A stretch of DNA of 64,000 nt from Silene latifolia (GCF_048544455.1 NC_133537.1:148158058-148222057), one strand, 5' to 3'. Shown: positions 11,196-22,765, numbered from the stretch's first letter. The notes: generated by a model not told the origin, from the sequence alone. A program made the numbers and translations.

Positions 11196-13225
11196 AATAT
11201 CCCCAAACCGAACATTTGCTCGTCCCGAGTAAAGAGGTGACAAAACTAGGACCCTTATTTAAACTATTCTACTAATATAGCCGACATGAGACAATTAGCG
11301 GGTCTCACTCCGCCCCTTCAACTCACAACAAGACAACAATGAGGTAGGATGTCTTCTTGCAAGGCAAGGTGGGTCTTGCCAAAATGGCGACACATCCAAG
11401 CATTAAAGCACACAAGATCAATTAATGGATGCATCTACAAAAGAATAGCCACTTTCCTCATCTAAGTGGCGGAAATTATCTAAAGGGGAAGGAATTCAAG
11501 GGTACACACTCCTTCATAGATACAATTTCTTCAAACTACTAAGCCTAGAAGGATACCAATAAATCACCTCCAAGTTGTGTCAAGCTAGGGTACCTTTGTC
11601 CTCAATCGTTAAATGCTTTTGTCAAGAATAGACTCCCTATGGTGTTAGAAACACTGGAGGATCGCGGAATTCCCCTTCTTGCCTAGACAAGAAGAAGGGT
11701 CGTCCCCTCTCTACCATGCACAAAAATGGATACGATGGAAAAGGGATCAATGGAATTTTGAGTTTCATGTGGGAGTTTGCTTTTGTTGTTGTTTTTCCCC
11801 CCAATTTCTTGTGGCATTAACACTTTGAGAACATTGCTTGCCATTTCTTTGATGGTTGGCATTTCAACACTTGACAATTTTTCAAATTTTTCCATTTCTT
11901 TTTTTTTTTGAACATTTTCAAAGTCACCACAATTAGTAACGAGGGTGCCTTATATTTGAAGCATAGGAGTTTTCATTTTTGTTACTCCTCTTTTCTTTTG
12001 ATACAATTTGCAAACTTTTTGACTTTTCTTTTCATTTCTTGAACTCAAATTTGAACAATTTTTGTGCCCATTCCCTTTGATGACAAAATGTATGGTAGAA
12101 CATGGATGAATGATGGTTGCATGGTTTCAAGGGTCACCTTGGAATAAACGGTAGCCAAAGAGTTATCACACCACAAGGTACTATTGACTAGGCCTTAATC
12201 CATGGGTCAAAGTATACTAGTATGACACGTCCTAGGGTGTTTTACAAGTATTCTAACAAGCAAAGTCTTTAAGAAGAAAAAGCATCTACTAGGGCCTATA
12301 TACACTTGTCAAGCTTCCCAAGTAGACGGTTTCACAAAATTTTTCCTAAATGCAACTATATGCCATGATGCAACTAACATTTATACATCCTAATGCATAT
12401 ACTTCTACCAACTAATATGCCAAATAACCTAAATGCAAGTCCTAAATTCACATTGTTTCATACCGCATCAATCAAAATAAAGCCACATAGTCATTAACAT
12501 AAAGAGGAAAAAGGAGATTGGAAAGATCATACCATGCAGTCTTCAATATCATCATGTCTCGGATGTGGCGTAGTCAATCAATGTGAACAAGGATGAACAA
12601 ACACAATATATACAAACAATATCTACAAGACTACACTACAAAGGAAATAAACATGTTTTTGATTTTTTTTCAATTTTTCAATTTTTTGGATTTTTCGAAA
12701 TTTTTGATTTTTTTGGATTGAATAAAAGTCAAGTTAGAATTTCCCATCCCCACACTAGTATGGGCATTGTCCTCAATGGCCAATACGATAGGAAATTATG
12801 CAATGAATATGTATGATTTCTAAACTAAATGCAAATTATACTAAGCTATACTACATGATGCATGTGTTTTTGTTATGGCGGAGAGCATAATTTAAATTAG
12901 CTCCCAATGCATATGCATGGACTTCCCCAAACCAAAATAGACATTATTTGTAATGTCTTGAATTTCGGGGGAGTTTATGCACATGGAATGCAATGCATGA
13001 AACTAAAGATTGTCATTTTGGATTTACAAGTTGGGAACAAAGATAAAGAACACCTTAATGAAGCTAAGGTGTTAGTCCTCCAAAGTTGCTAGGACTCCAC
13101 AAAATACATGATCAAGATAAAATAAAAATAAGGGAAGTAGACAAACCATAATGGAAGTGTAAGAATGTAGGAGCCTCCAAAGTTTGTTAATCTTCACCCA
13201 TAGTATCATCATCATCATCATCATC
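11196..13225 (-). other. 3' untranslated part of nested Athila-type element
   Basis: A purine tract (GGTTTGGGGATATT on the minus strand, ending at 11196) precedes the 3' LTR. The rest is about 2 kb of AT-rich DNA with T-runs (11890-11910, 12655-12715). I see no gene; the short ORFs here have no coding character. Confidence 0.65.
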
Positions 13226-14785
13226 CTATCTTGAGGTATCATCAACTTCCATAGATGTGGAATCGCGTCCACTCTCACTTTCACTTGCTTGTTCTTTCTC
13301 ACTTTCCTCTTCCTCTTCTTGAGCTTCTTCTTCTTGAACCTCTTCTTCTTCTTGAACACCTTCTTCTTCTTGAACACCACCCTCTTCAACAACCATCTCC
13401 TCTCCACCCGGTCTACTACCACTAGGAATGGTAGGAAAGAATACTTCCCTATCCGCCCAACTAGGCAAAGGACAAGACGGATCAAGAAGTCCTTGCCTAG
13501 CTAGATGTAAGAGGGGCGGATATTGGGCCTTGTAAGCTTGCTTGTGCATTTCCCTCATGAGTAGTGTCAAGTAATCATTTCCCACTTCGACATCCTTGGG
13601 TTTAAACTCTTGGTATTCAAATGGGTAAGGTGGGGTGATAATGGAGGAGGAGGGCTCGGCAATTTCGCCTCTTTGTTGTTGAATGATATACTCGGTCTCT
13701 TTGGAGAGTGGGAGAAGGTAGTTCGGTCGGTGAACATTCAATCAGAAAATTTTGGAAGGCAAGGTGAAAGATCTAGCTTCATTGGTTAACCACCCATATT
13801 TGTCGTCAAGAGTGTCGTGAATGACCCACTTGAACTTGTGAATCATGGTGTCCATATCAACAAGATGGCCTCCTTTAACCGACACATAGGTGTTGTCTTT
13901 ATTGAAATCCCGGTTAAAATGCTTAGCCAAATGGGTAACTAGTCCTCCATTTACAATAAAAGTGGTGCCTTCTTTGACACAATCGACATTAAGCCATCGT
14001 TCAACCAAAAGTCTTAGAGCATTATATGGCTTTGTAAATTCCCTTCCTATGTTCAAGGCCGACTCAAGAAGAATACAATCGAGTTTGGTAAGGTGATTAG
14101 TGCCATTTCTTGCTATCAAAGTATTCCCAATAGCCTTATGCCATACTCTAATGCCCGGATGGTGGACTAAGAGAGCACGACAATCATGAAAACGCACGAA
14201 TTTCTTCCCGGAAATTGCCATCCAAAGAGGAGCGGGGTCATACTTGATAGGAGTCTTTGTATATTTCGGGTTATCACTAAGGCCTAATATCTTACCCAAT
14301 TCGCCATAAGTTATGCGTCTATCAACATTTTCAAGACGAAACTCGATATTGGTTCGAGTCTCCACCCTTGTGACTTTCAAAGAACTTAAAAATTCCAAGG
14401 TGAGGGAGGGGTATGTCAATTCCTTCATTGTAAACAATTTACCCAATCCCATAGACTCAAAGAAGGTTTTGGTTTGTTCAAGAACACCCAATTTTGACAA
14501 TGCATCTTCACAAATAAACTTAGTAGGCATGATGGTTTTCTTAGCAAAGAGAATGAATTTCTCCCTATGAGAGTCGAAAGTGAAAGTTACCTCCGGATAA
14601 TTGGATAATTGCTCAATGACCGGAGTTGTTGATGTTGTAGCTTCCATAGGGGGGCCTTGTTGAACCTCCAACCTCGCCTCATGGACTACCAATGCCTTTG
14701 ACAATTGTTTTGCTTGAAGAGCTTGTTGCCTTTTGGAAAGTGTCTTCTTTAGGGGTGCCTTGTTACCTCCTTTAGTTCTTGTCAT
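13226..14785 (-). CDS. Env-position ORF region of nested Athila-type element
   Basis: The N-terminal part (MTRTKGGNKAPLKKTLSKRQ) is basic. It is followed by a segment of the type found in plant Athila-group ORFs often labelled plant-transposon protein (YPEVTFTFDSHREKF, PTKFICEDALSKLGVLEQ). The C-terminal part ends in a long Glu/Gln-rich, low-complexity tail (about 13260-13400). In Athila elements this position, downstream of gag-pol, holds the env-like gene; I see no clear signal peptide or membrane helix, so an envelope role is not supported. It is preceded by a promoter-like block (14800-15520). The region is not fully intact. Confidence 0.7.
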
Positions 14786-15520
14786 TCTCCTTTGCTTGGT
14801 TACACCAATGAAAGATTGAAATCTTCAATTTTTAGTCATACACAAATCGATTTAGGATGAATGAATGTTGCTTGGTATCCTAAAAAATCGACTCAAAAGT
14901 TGAAGACTTTGGTGTTTGAATCAATTGTTGTTGCAAAAGGAGTGATTAATTTTTGTTGTGAGAAAGTTTGGATTTGATTTTGTTGAATTTGGTTGAGAAA
15001 ATTTGATTTTTGTTGATGGAGAGGATGAGGGTTTTGGGGTTTTTGGATAGTGGGTAGTGTTTGTATGTTGAAGAAATGAGAATGAATGAGGGAAGAGGGT
15101 CAAAAAACCCGTTATATTTGAAAACGTAGCAGAGGACGAGCGGACCATGCATCGGGACGGGCGGATTCTTCAATGTTTAACCCAGGAAAAGACGCCACAG
15201 GACGAGCGTCTTGCTTCTAAGACGAGCGGATTCTTTGTGGAGGGACGAGCGTCTTTCTGAAGGGACGCTCGGATTCCTTTACAGAGAAATTCCCAGACTT
15301 TTGCTGCTGAAAAAGACGAGCGTCTTTTTTGAAGGACGGCCGTCCAGAATGAGACGAGCGGATTCTCAGCTGAGACGCTCGGATTCTCTTACAGACCAGT
15401 TTTTTGAATTCTGCAGCTCTGCCAGACGAGCGTCTGGTGACATTGGACGCTCGGGTTCTTCAGGACGAACGGATTGTCCGTTTGGACGCTCGGATTCCTC
15501 CTTGACCACACGGATTCAGG
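14786..15520 (-). promoter_or_regulatory. Candidate internal promoter before env-position ORF
   Basis: Read on the minus strand, 15520-15130 holds roughly fifteen CG-rich words (GACGAGCG, GACGCTCGGATTC, GACGGGCGTC types). An AATATAACGGG TATA-like site near 15110 follows, then about 300 bp of C/A/T-rich, ATG-poor leader-like DNA up to the ORF start at 14785. The arrangement copies that of the LTR U3 (cluster, TATA, leader). An internal promoter is inference. Confidence 0.4.
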
Positions 15521-15837
15521 TCCATCCGTGGGTACTTCGTAACCCGTGTCATTTTCATTCTTCAATTCTCGTGTTCTTCATTGTAGGGCACTACAAAGGC
15601 ATGAATAGCCTAGGGAATTGATATCCCTACACTAAGGTAAAGCACTACACATCAATAAAATCATAAGTCCCTCCCTCACTTCTCTCAAAATGATGAATAT
15701 CTTGATCAAGGCAGAAAAATAAATCCAAAAACGACAAAAATGCAATGAAAAAAATTGAAATGCAAGTTAGGGAGTTAGAATATTTACAAATGGTGGTTTA
15801 GGGAGGACTCCACCAAACTCTCATCCAATGTGAGATG

Positions 15838-18400
15838 TCAAGGGGACATGTTCAAGGTGTTGTTGATGTTACTCAACACCTTGAAGAAGTAGTCGAAAGC
15901 TTGTTCATTATCATGATAAAAGTCCTCAATAGATTTTTGCACTTGTTGTTCTCCATGATGGTCTTGGTTCATAGCATTACCAATATAGGGATTGAATATC
16001 CCTTCGAACTCATCATCCCAAAGACCCCAAACTTCGTCTACTTGATCATTAAAAATTTCTTGAGTTGATAGAGACAACTCTCTTTCTTTCTTGTCTTGGC
16101 CAATGGGGCCATCTTCTTCACTTGTCATGGGTGAGCTTTTCAAGCTCTCATTGTTACTATTTCCTTGCTCTTTTGATGGAGCATCATCCACTTTCTTTTT
16201 CCATTGGAATTTCGACTTCTTCCTATCATCTTTCCGGCTATAGTGATCAACCATAAAACATGGTTCATGCAATCAGGGAGCTCTCATGGTCTTATCAAGA
16301 TTGAAAGTGATGGTTTCATCTCCCACTTCAAGAGTTAGCTCTTCGTGCTTCACATCTATCACCGCACCCGCGGTGTGCAAGAAAGGTCTTCCTAGGATGA
16401 TCGGAATATTGGAGTCTTCTTCCATGTCAACAATGACAAAGTCCACCGGGATGAAGAATTTGCCAATTCTCACGGGAACATCTTCCCATATCCCTAACAG
16501 TGTCTTCGTTGTTCTATCGGCCATTTGGAGTGTGATGTTGGTACATTTAAGCTCTCCCATCCCTAGCCTTTTGCTAACCGAATACGGCATAACACTCACG
16601 CTTGCTCCTAGATCACACAAAGCCTTGTTGATCGTGGTGTCGCCAATGGTACACGGTATTGAGAAGCTTTCCGAATCTTTAAGTTTCGGAGGTGAACTCC
16701 CTTGAAGGATTGCGCTACTCACCTTAGTGAAGGCGATAGTTTCAAACTTCCGGATTGACTTCTTTTTCGTAAGGATGTCCTTCATGTACTTTGCATAGGC
16801 CGGCACGTGATTGATTAATTCCGTGAAAGGAATCGAGACTTCTAAATTCTTCATAATTTCCATGAATTTTCCAAGTTGGTCATCAAACTTAGGCTTAACT
16901 TGACGACTCGGGAATGGAAGTCTAATCACAATGGGCTCCTTCTCCTTGGCCTTTTCTTCACTTTTCTTTGAAACTTCTTGATTTGTTGGTTCTCCTTCCT
17001 TAGATTTTTGCACAACTTCTTCTTTGTCACTAGCTTCCACAACTTCATTCTCAACTTGCCTCTTTGGCCCTTCATATCTCGTACCACTCCTCAAGTGGAT
17101 GTCACTAACCGTTTCATATCTTTGAGAGTTTGAATATGCTAGTTGGGTCAATTGAGTTTCCAACATTTTTGTGTGGGCTAGGATGTTGTTGATGGTGATG
17201 TCTTTTGCTTGGCTATCTTTTTGCATTTGAGTGAAAAATTCTTGTTGATTCTTTTGCATTTGGAGGACCGCTTTTTGAACATCAAAACCTTGGTCATTTT
17301 GTTGATTGTATGGAGTTTGATTTTGGTAACCTTGGTTTTGGTTGAAAAAGGGTCTTTGATTTTGGTTTCTCATGGGAGGTGGGGTGTATGTTGGTTGAGA
17401 GTTTTGGACATTTTTGGCTTTTGTATAAGAGATTTGGGTGGAATTTGGTATTTTCATTGTAATAGTTGGAATAAGGGGTACCACTTTTGTATGCTTGAAA
17501 AGCATTCACTTGTTCATTTGTTCCCCTACATTCACTTTGGTCATGTCCCAAAGTTCCACAATTCTCACATATCCCACTTGGGATTGATGAAGATGCTACC
17601 ATGGCATTAACATGATGCTTTGGTGATTTTGAGGCTTCTTCAAGTTTAGCCATAGCCTTCTCAAACTTCAAGTTGATGGTATCAATATGAGCACTAAGTT
17701 GAGCACCCAATTAAGTAATAGAGTCCACTTCACGCTTTCCTCCTATAGTAGCCTTGCGAGGTCTACTATATTGTGAATTATGGACCGCTATTTCCTCAAT
17801 CTTGTTTTAAGTTTGATTATTGTCAAATTCGGTGAACATACCATTTGATCCCATGTTGAGAATGTTTCTTGAGTTTTCATAAAGACCATTCCAAAATTGT
17901 TGTACCAAGAACCACTCGCTAAGTCCATGATGAGGACATGAGCGACAAATTCCTTTGAATCGCTCCCAAGCTTCATATAAAGATTCTTCATCCCTTTGCT
18001 TAAAACCCGTAATTTGAGCTCTTAGCATGTTAGTCTTTTCCGGAGGGTAGAATTGTTTGTAGAAAGTTAGAGCCAACTTCTTCCAAGAGTCAATTCCAAG
18101 AGTAGCTTTATCAAGGCTTTTCAACCATTGTTTTGCGGTGCCAATTAGAGAAAAAGGAAATAAGACCCATCGAATTTGGTCTTGAGTCACTCCGGTTTGT
18201 GAAATCGCATCACAATAGTCACAAAAAGTTTCCATATGGGAATGAGGGTCTTCACTAGGCATCCCCCCAAATTGGCTTCTTTCGACAAATTGGATAAATG
18301 CGGATTTTGCAATGAAATTTCCGGTTAAGTGTTGTGGTGTGGAAGTAAGATTGGGTAGGTTCTCCTCGGTTGGTACGGAATGTGATGAAAACTTAGGCAT
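15838..18400 (-). CDS. gag-PR: Gag-protease region of nested Athila-type element
   Basis: The capsid-type gag lies at 18400-17800 (FIQFVERSQFGGMPSEDPHS, WLKSLDKATLGIDSWKKLAL), followed by a CCHC-like knuckle (CENCGTLGHDQSEC, about 17545-17585) and a Gln/Asn-rich linker. A retroviral-type aspartic protease sits at about 16650-16290, recognisable by CDLGASVSVMPYSV (active-site DLGAS) and IILGRPFLHTAGAVID. A hydrophilic linker frame (about 16272-15838) follows where RT would begin in full Athila elements. Together these would make particles and process Gag. The region contains a few breaks. Confidence 0.85.
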
Positions 18401-18723
18401 TGTGGGTTGATTGTGTGATTGATTTTGTGTTGGGTTCTCCTCACCTTCTCTTGCAAAAGGGTTGATGAACTCAATAGTATTTGGTTGAATATCTACAACC
18501 TCACCATACCTCTCAAAGTATTTCTAGCAAGTCTTGTATTGGTTGTCAAAGTACTTTCAATCTCGTTATCAATGGGTAACAAGTTACCTTGTGATCTTCT
18601 AGACATGCAAAATATCAAACAACTCGAACACAATTAGAACAAACCTTAAGGAGCTTTACTTCCCCAAGGCAAAGAAAGCCACAACTAATAACAATCAAAG
18701 AAAATCAAATCAAGTTAACACGG

Positions 18724-18741
18724 TCCCCGGCAACGGCGCCA
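18724..18741 (-). promoter_or_regulatory. Primer binding site (tRNA-Asp) of Athila-type element
   Basis: The minus strand reads TGGCGCCGTTGCCGGGGA, complementary to the 3' end of tRNA-Asp, four bases inside the LTR that starts at 18746. This primer is diagnostic of Athila/Tat. Confidence 0.9.
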
Positions 18742-18745
18742 TTTT

Positions 18746-20401
18746 TGGTCGGTCCGCTTTGAGCTTAGATTTCGGTTACTTGTCGTTAGGAGCACCTAGA
18801 CCAAAACAATATTTATAACTTAACAAACAACTCTACTATTAGTAAAGAGGCAAGTAAAGGTCGGATCCCAAGGGACTGGTATTGATATAGGATTTTCGAT
18901 TACAAGTAGCGGTGTCTAGGGGTGTCACAATTTGGGTTGAGATAAGAAGATCACTAAACTAAATAACAATTAAAGTAAACAAGCAAGATGACTAAAATGA
19001 GATGTAAACAATTGATTATAAGCAATTATTGTTGTGATAGGATTGAGTTGGTTTATATCTTACAATCCTAGAAAGGTTTGGGTCCCGGAGCCGAATCGAT
19101 TAGATTGTACAACACTATCGACTTAATCCTCCCTACTCAACTATATGCATGGTCTAATGAGACTCTAGTTGATTTATGTCTTACAAGTCTCATTGAAAAG
19201 GTAAGTGATGGGTAAAAAATGCAAGGATTCATAGGCTCGCATTTCATCAAACATAACATGTGCATAAGTTGAGATCACAACAAGCAAGCAAATAAATTAT
19301 GAAAACATATTAAATTAAGCATGAATCATCCCCCATGTTGGTTTCCCCTAATTACCCATTAACCCTAGTTAAGGAAACTACTCACTCATTATCAAGTTTA
19401 ACATGTTAACAAGGTTGTCAATCATATTAACAAAGCAAAACATGATGAATAAATGAAGATGATTAACAATAATTAAAAAGGGATTAAGAGAGTTATACCT
19501 AATGATGATTCCAAAATAATAATGCAAAGAATAAAAGAAGTACTTGATGATTGATGGAAGGTTGTCAATCTCCCAATAAACCCAAATAATCTTCAATTAC
19601 CCAAAATAAAAGATGAACAAAAGAGAAATTAAAGAAATGAAATTTGTATTAATATTTGATTAGAAATTGATTACAAGATTAAGAAAAGATTGGAATGATA
19701 TAAACTACACTAAAGATTGATAAGAAGAACATGATAACCTAATTAGCCTAATGGGGTATTTATAGTGGGGATTAGGTGCACAAATTAGGGTTACTAAGGG
19801 CTTAAATGACGATTAAGTCCTTGAGGAATCGCTCCTCTCAAGAAAAGATGCGGGTCTCCTTTTTGCTAGTCTTCCAAAAATATGTGCATCTTCAATGGAG
19901 GGAAGAAGAGGACGTGTTGTCCTGTAACAGAATCCGAGCGTCCAAGGGTCGGGACGAGCGGATTCTCAGGTGGCTGGACGAGCGGCCTTCAAGCTTGGGC
20001 GCTCGGATTCTGGCAGTTTTGGACGGGCGTCCCGACTGTTAAGACGCTCGGATCTTGGCCTAACCTTCCTTTTTCTTCTTTTCTTCTTTTCTTCTTCCAA
20101 CAATCCTCCGGGATCTTGTCGGAGATGCAAAGATTTCTTCATCATTGCCCATCTACTACAATATGTACAAAGGCCTTCTAGTCTTGTCTTCTCTTTGATG
20201 CTTGGTCATTAGATTCGATCAATTTCGCTCTATTTTGCCATGAAAATGCAAGGTTTGCACTCCTCTCCTACCAAGGAAACAAAACCTCAAAGAATATGCA
20301 AAACAAAGGACTAAAGATAGTAAATGACCCAAATATGCACTAAAAAGCATAGGAACGAGGCTAATTCGGGGACTAAATATGCTCAAATATTGATCACATC
20401 A
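18746..20401 (-). repeat. 5' LTR of nested Athila-type element
   Basis: Partner of 9463-11195. The CG-rich word cluster lies at 19935-20060 and TATAAATA on the minus strand near 19760. The element's right border is at 20401 (TGATGTGATC on the minus strand). Confidence 0.92.
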
Positions 20402-20406
20402 CCCCG

Positions 20407-21094
20407 ATGTCAACCCTACCTTAGTCAGGTCTGGGTCACCCAAAACAGGGGTCAAAAACTCATATATTCAACCAAACAAAAACCCCCAACCACCAACGAA
20501 AACCCTAATAATAGCCCCCTTCCTGCCGGTCAACGGTGGTTAACGATAGGTCTGGTCCCTCCCTGGTGGTCCACGGTCGAGGTCACGGCAGTAGTTGGTC
20601 ACATGGTGCTTTAATTTATGAGTTATAATAATTATAAGTTGGGTATGTTATATAGCGAGACGGTTTTATAAAGTTACCTTGAGACGATAATAAAGCTATA
20701 TTCTCTTCCTCTTTCTTCTATAGATCTCCCTTTATGTGTAAAATATGTGAATAAATCTTAGTATGTAGGTCATGCCTTACTTTTATACTAGTAAAAAAGG
20801 TCGTCTTTAGGAAACTATTAGGAAATTACTAATTACCATATGTATACTATTATTATTATGAATATTATTATTATTATTACTATTATTATTATAACATAAT
20901 TATCGTTTATTATCATTATATGAATGATCGTATATTATTATTACCCACTTGCCATCCCGACTCATTATTCTATTATTTATTATTTTATTATATCATTCCG
21001 TCTTTTTCACAATTATTCATTATAAACGTCATAATTAATTATTAAAAATGCTTGAAACGTAAATATAAATTCCATCAAATTACGGAGTATTACA
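20407..21094 (-). repeat. 5' LTR of gag-only element, outer segment
   Basis: Resumes the LTR interrupted at 9462 and matches 2459-3153, including the ATT microsatellite (20857-20905). It ends with the TG start of the LTR at 21094, next to the TSD TCTTA (21095-21099). Confidence 0.92.
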
Positions 21095-21099
21095 TCTTA

Positions 21100-21812
21100 G
21101 ATCTAGTTGGGTAATTGAAGATTATTGGGATTTATTGGAGAATTGAAAACTCTTCATCATTCTTTTATTATTCTTTCCTTTCCATTTGTTCATCATAAGT
21201 TTGGTACAATTTATTTACTCTTTGCTTAATCTTTGTTTATTGCTTTACTCTTCCACCATGTTTATGCTTGTTAAGATGATTGACACCATTATTAACATGA
21301 TTTCCATGGTAATGAGTGAGTAGTTCCTTAACTAGGGCTAATGGGGGATTAGGGGAGTTAATCATGGAGTAGATCTTTACTTAATAAGTTCATATGAATG
21401 CTTGCTTGTTGTAGTTTCAACTTATGCACATGTTATGCTTGATGAAATGCTTGAATGACAACATAGCATGATTCTCTTATCCTTTCAACAAGACTTGTAA
21501 GACATAAACTAACACAAGGCTTGTCATGCATATAGTTGAATATGGAGAATTAAGTCGACTTGTAGGTGTCGTAAAGTCTTGACCGACTCGGCTCCGAGAC
21601 CCAAAACTTCATAGGAACTGTAAGATATAAACTAACTCGATTCCACTACAACAATAAATTGCTTGCATCTATGAAACTTGTTTATGTGATCTCATCATGA
21701 TTCCCCTATGAACCCATGATACCCAAGTACTTTTAATCAATTGTTTACACCCTCATTTACTTATCTTGCTTTGCACTTGTTTACATTTCCTTTGTTAAAT
21801 AGTTTAGATAAC
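21100..21812 (+). mobile_element. Athila-like LTR (copy A), second segment
   Basis: Continues copy A after the gag-only insertion. It matches the R/U5 part of the LTR at 63380-64000 (GGGTAATTGAAGATTATTGG; AAGTCGACTTGTAGGTGT). It is interrupted at 21812 by the Cassandra element. Confidence 0.75.
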
Positions 21813-21944
21813 TGTAACACCCCGGCCCAAACCGGGTCGGGAGCGGTTACTTATGATAGCTCACCAGGCTGTGTACATGGCCCACAGATCAACACGGGTC
21901 CTTTATAGCGTATTTTGTCCTCACTCATGCGCATCCCGGAAACC

Positions 21945-22005
21945 TTCCCAGGAGGTCACCCATCCTAAGACTACTCCCAGTCAAGCATGCTTAACTTTGG
22001 AGGTC
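21945..22005 (-). promoter_or_regulatory. 5S rRNA-derived Pol III control region, LTR 1
   Basis: The minus strand shows counterparts of the 5S A box (AGTTAAGCATGCTTGACT), intermediate element (AGGATGGG) and C box (TGACCTCCTGGGAAG). It is 5S-like within an LTR, not a 5S gene: the 5' third of 5S rRNA is not conserved. Confidence 0.8.
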
Positions 22006-22435
22006 TTTCGCATGGATGACCATAAAAGAAAGTGCACTTTGTTGATATGAGTAGTACTTCCAATCCCTTAAAGCACTAGTCATTTAAGCCTATAACTGGA
22101 CCTCTTCAATTACCGTGGGGTGTTACAGTCACCCCCACTTGAAGAACGCAACATCCTCGTTGCGCCTGGGAGCATAACCGCTAACCCAGAATCCTCCCCC
22201 GCTAGGTGTGTGATCACAATGGAGCGTATAACCACTTTGCCTCCATGAGCGTATAACAAGCGCCTCGGATCACCACACGGTCGCGAGGTTGCTCGATACC
22301 ACTTGTAACACCCCGGCCCAAACCGGGTCGGGAGCGATTACTTATGATAGCTCATCAGTTTGTGTACATGGCCCCTGAGATCAACACGGGTCCTTTATAG
22401 CGCATTTTGTCCTCACTCATGCGCATCCGGAAACC

Positions 22436-22496
22436 TTCCCAGGAGGTCACCCATCCTAAGACTACTCCCAGTCAAGCACGCTTAACTTTGGAGTTC
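22436..22496 (-). promoter_or_regulatory. 5S rRNA-derived Pol III control region, LTR 2
   Basis: Second copy of the 5S-like block, with the A box read as AGTTAAGCGTGCTTGACT, one base closer to genuine 5S rRNA than LTR 1. Confidence 0.8.
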
Positions 22497-22618
22497 TTTC
22501 GCATGGATGACCATAAAAGAAAGTGCACTTTGTTGATATAAGCAATACTTCCAATCCCTTTAAGTACTAGTCATTTAAGCCTATCACTGGACCTCTTCAA
22601 TTACCGTGGGGTGTTACA

Positions 22619-22765
22619 TAACAATCTCAACCCAAACTAAATTGTGACTTAAATGCATAACTACTTGTATTTGATAGCTTAATCCAATACCCATCCCTTG
22701 GGATCCGACCTTTACTTATCGCTCTGCTAAGGGTAGTTCGTTGAGACTATAAATATTGTTTGAGA
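22619..22765 (+). mobile_element. Athila-like LTR (copy A), last segment
   Basis: Resumes after the Cassandra insertion. The complement of this stretch aligns with the first 140 bp of the LTR at 18746 (AATATTTATA...AAGTAAAGGTCGGATCCCAAG). The exact LTR end is blurred beyond about 22760. Confidence 0.65.

Larger units (their letters stand above)
9463..20401 (-). mobile_element. Athila-type element without RT/integrase
   Basis: A Ty3/Gypsy Athila-group element on the minus strand, nested in an LTR of the gag-only element, with LTRs of 1.73 and 1.66 kb (TGATGTGATC...CGACCA), TSD CCCCG and a tRNA-Asp primer site typical of Athila/Tat. Parts in transcription order: LTR 20401-18746, gag and protease 18400-16273, a linker frame to 15838, a CG-rich word cluster 15520-15130, an env-position ORF region 14785-13226, 3' untranslated DNA, LTR 11195-9463. 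RT, RNase H and integrase are not recognisable anywhere, so it is non-autonomous. The coding parts show a handful of breaks. The LTRs differ by a few percent, so it is young but must post-date its host element. Confidence 0.9.
952..21094 (-). mobile_element. Gag-only Tekay-like LTR element (TR-GAG type)
   Basis: A Ty3/Gypsy element on the minus strand with 2.2-2.4 kb LTRs that start TGTAATACTCCG and end GGTATTACA, flanked by the 5-bp duplicate TCTTA. The primer site (7741-7754) matches initiator tRNA-Met and a purine tract (GGAGGGAAGAC) precedes the 3' LTR at 3153. The only coding part is an intact gag ORF; no protease, RT or integrase is present in the short remaining internal DNA. This layout matches terminal-repeat retrotransposons with a GAG domain (TR-GAGs), which depend on a full relative. 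A CACTA transposon (3242-4933) and an Athila-type element (9463-20401) are inserted in it. LTR divergence by eye is a few percent, so it is fairly young. Confidence 0.88.
21813..22618 (-). mobile_element. Cassandra TRIM with 5S rRNA-derived LTRs
   Basis: Two 315-bp direct LTRs (21813-22127 and 22304-22618) start TGTAACACCCC on both strands and enclose only 176 bp. A 4-bp duplicate TAAC flanks it (21809-21812 and 22619-22622). On the minus strand a tRNA-Met-type primer site (TGGTATCGAGCAAC, 22301-22288) and a purine tract (AAGTGGGGGTGAC, just before 22127) are present. Each LTR contains 5S rRNA-like sequence (minus strand AGTTAAGC..GCTTGACT, AGGATGGGTGACCTCCTGGG). Small size, no coding capacity and 5S sequence together define Cassandra, a non-autonomous TRIM. 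The two LTRs differ by about 5% by eye. Confidence 0.92.

Noticed and set aside
13289-13504. Phe/Leu-rich plus-strand frame
   Set aside because: It is the antisense of the Glu-rich tail of the Athila env-position ORF.
15130-15520. CRISPR-like array of short repeats
   Set aside because: The words are 8-12 bp, variable and irregularly spaced, in a plant LTR element.
21945-22005. 5S rRNA gene
   Set aside because: Only part of the 5S sequence is kept, it lies inside two LTRs of a TRIM, and the 5' third does not match.
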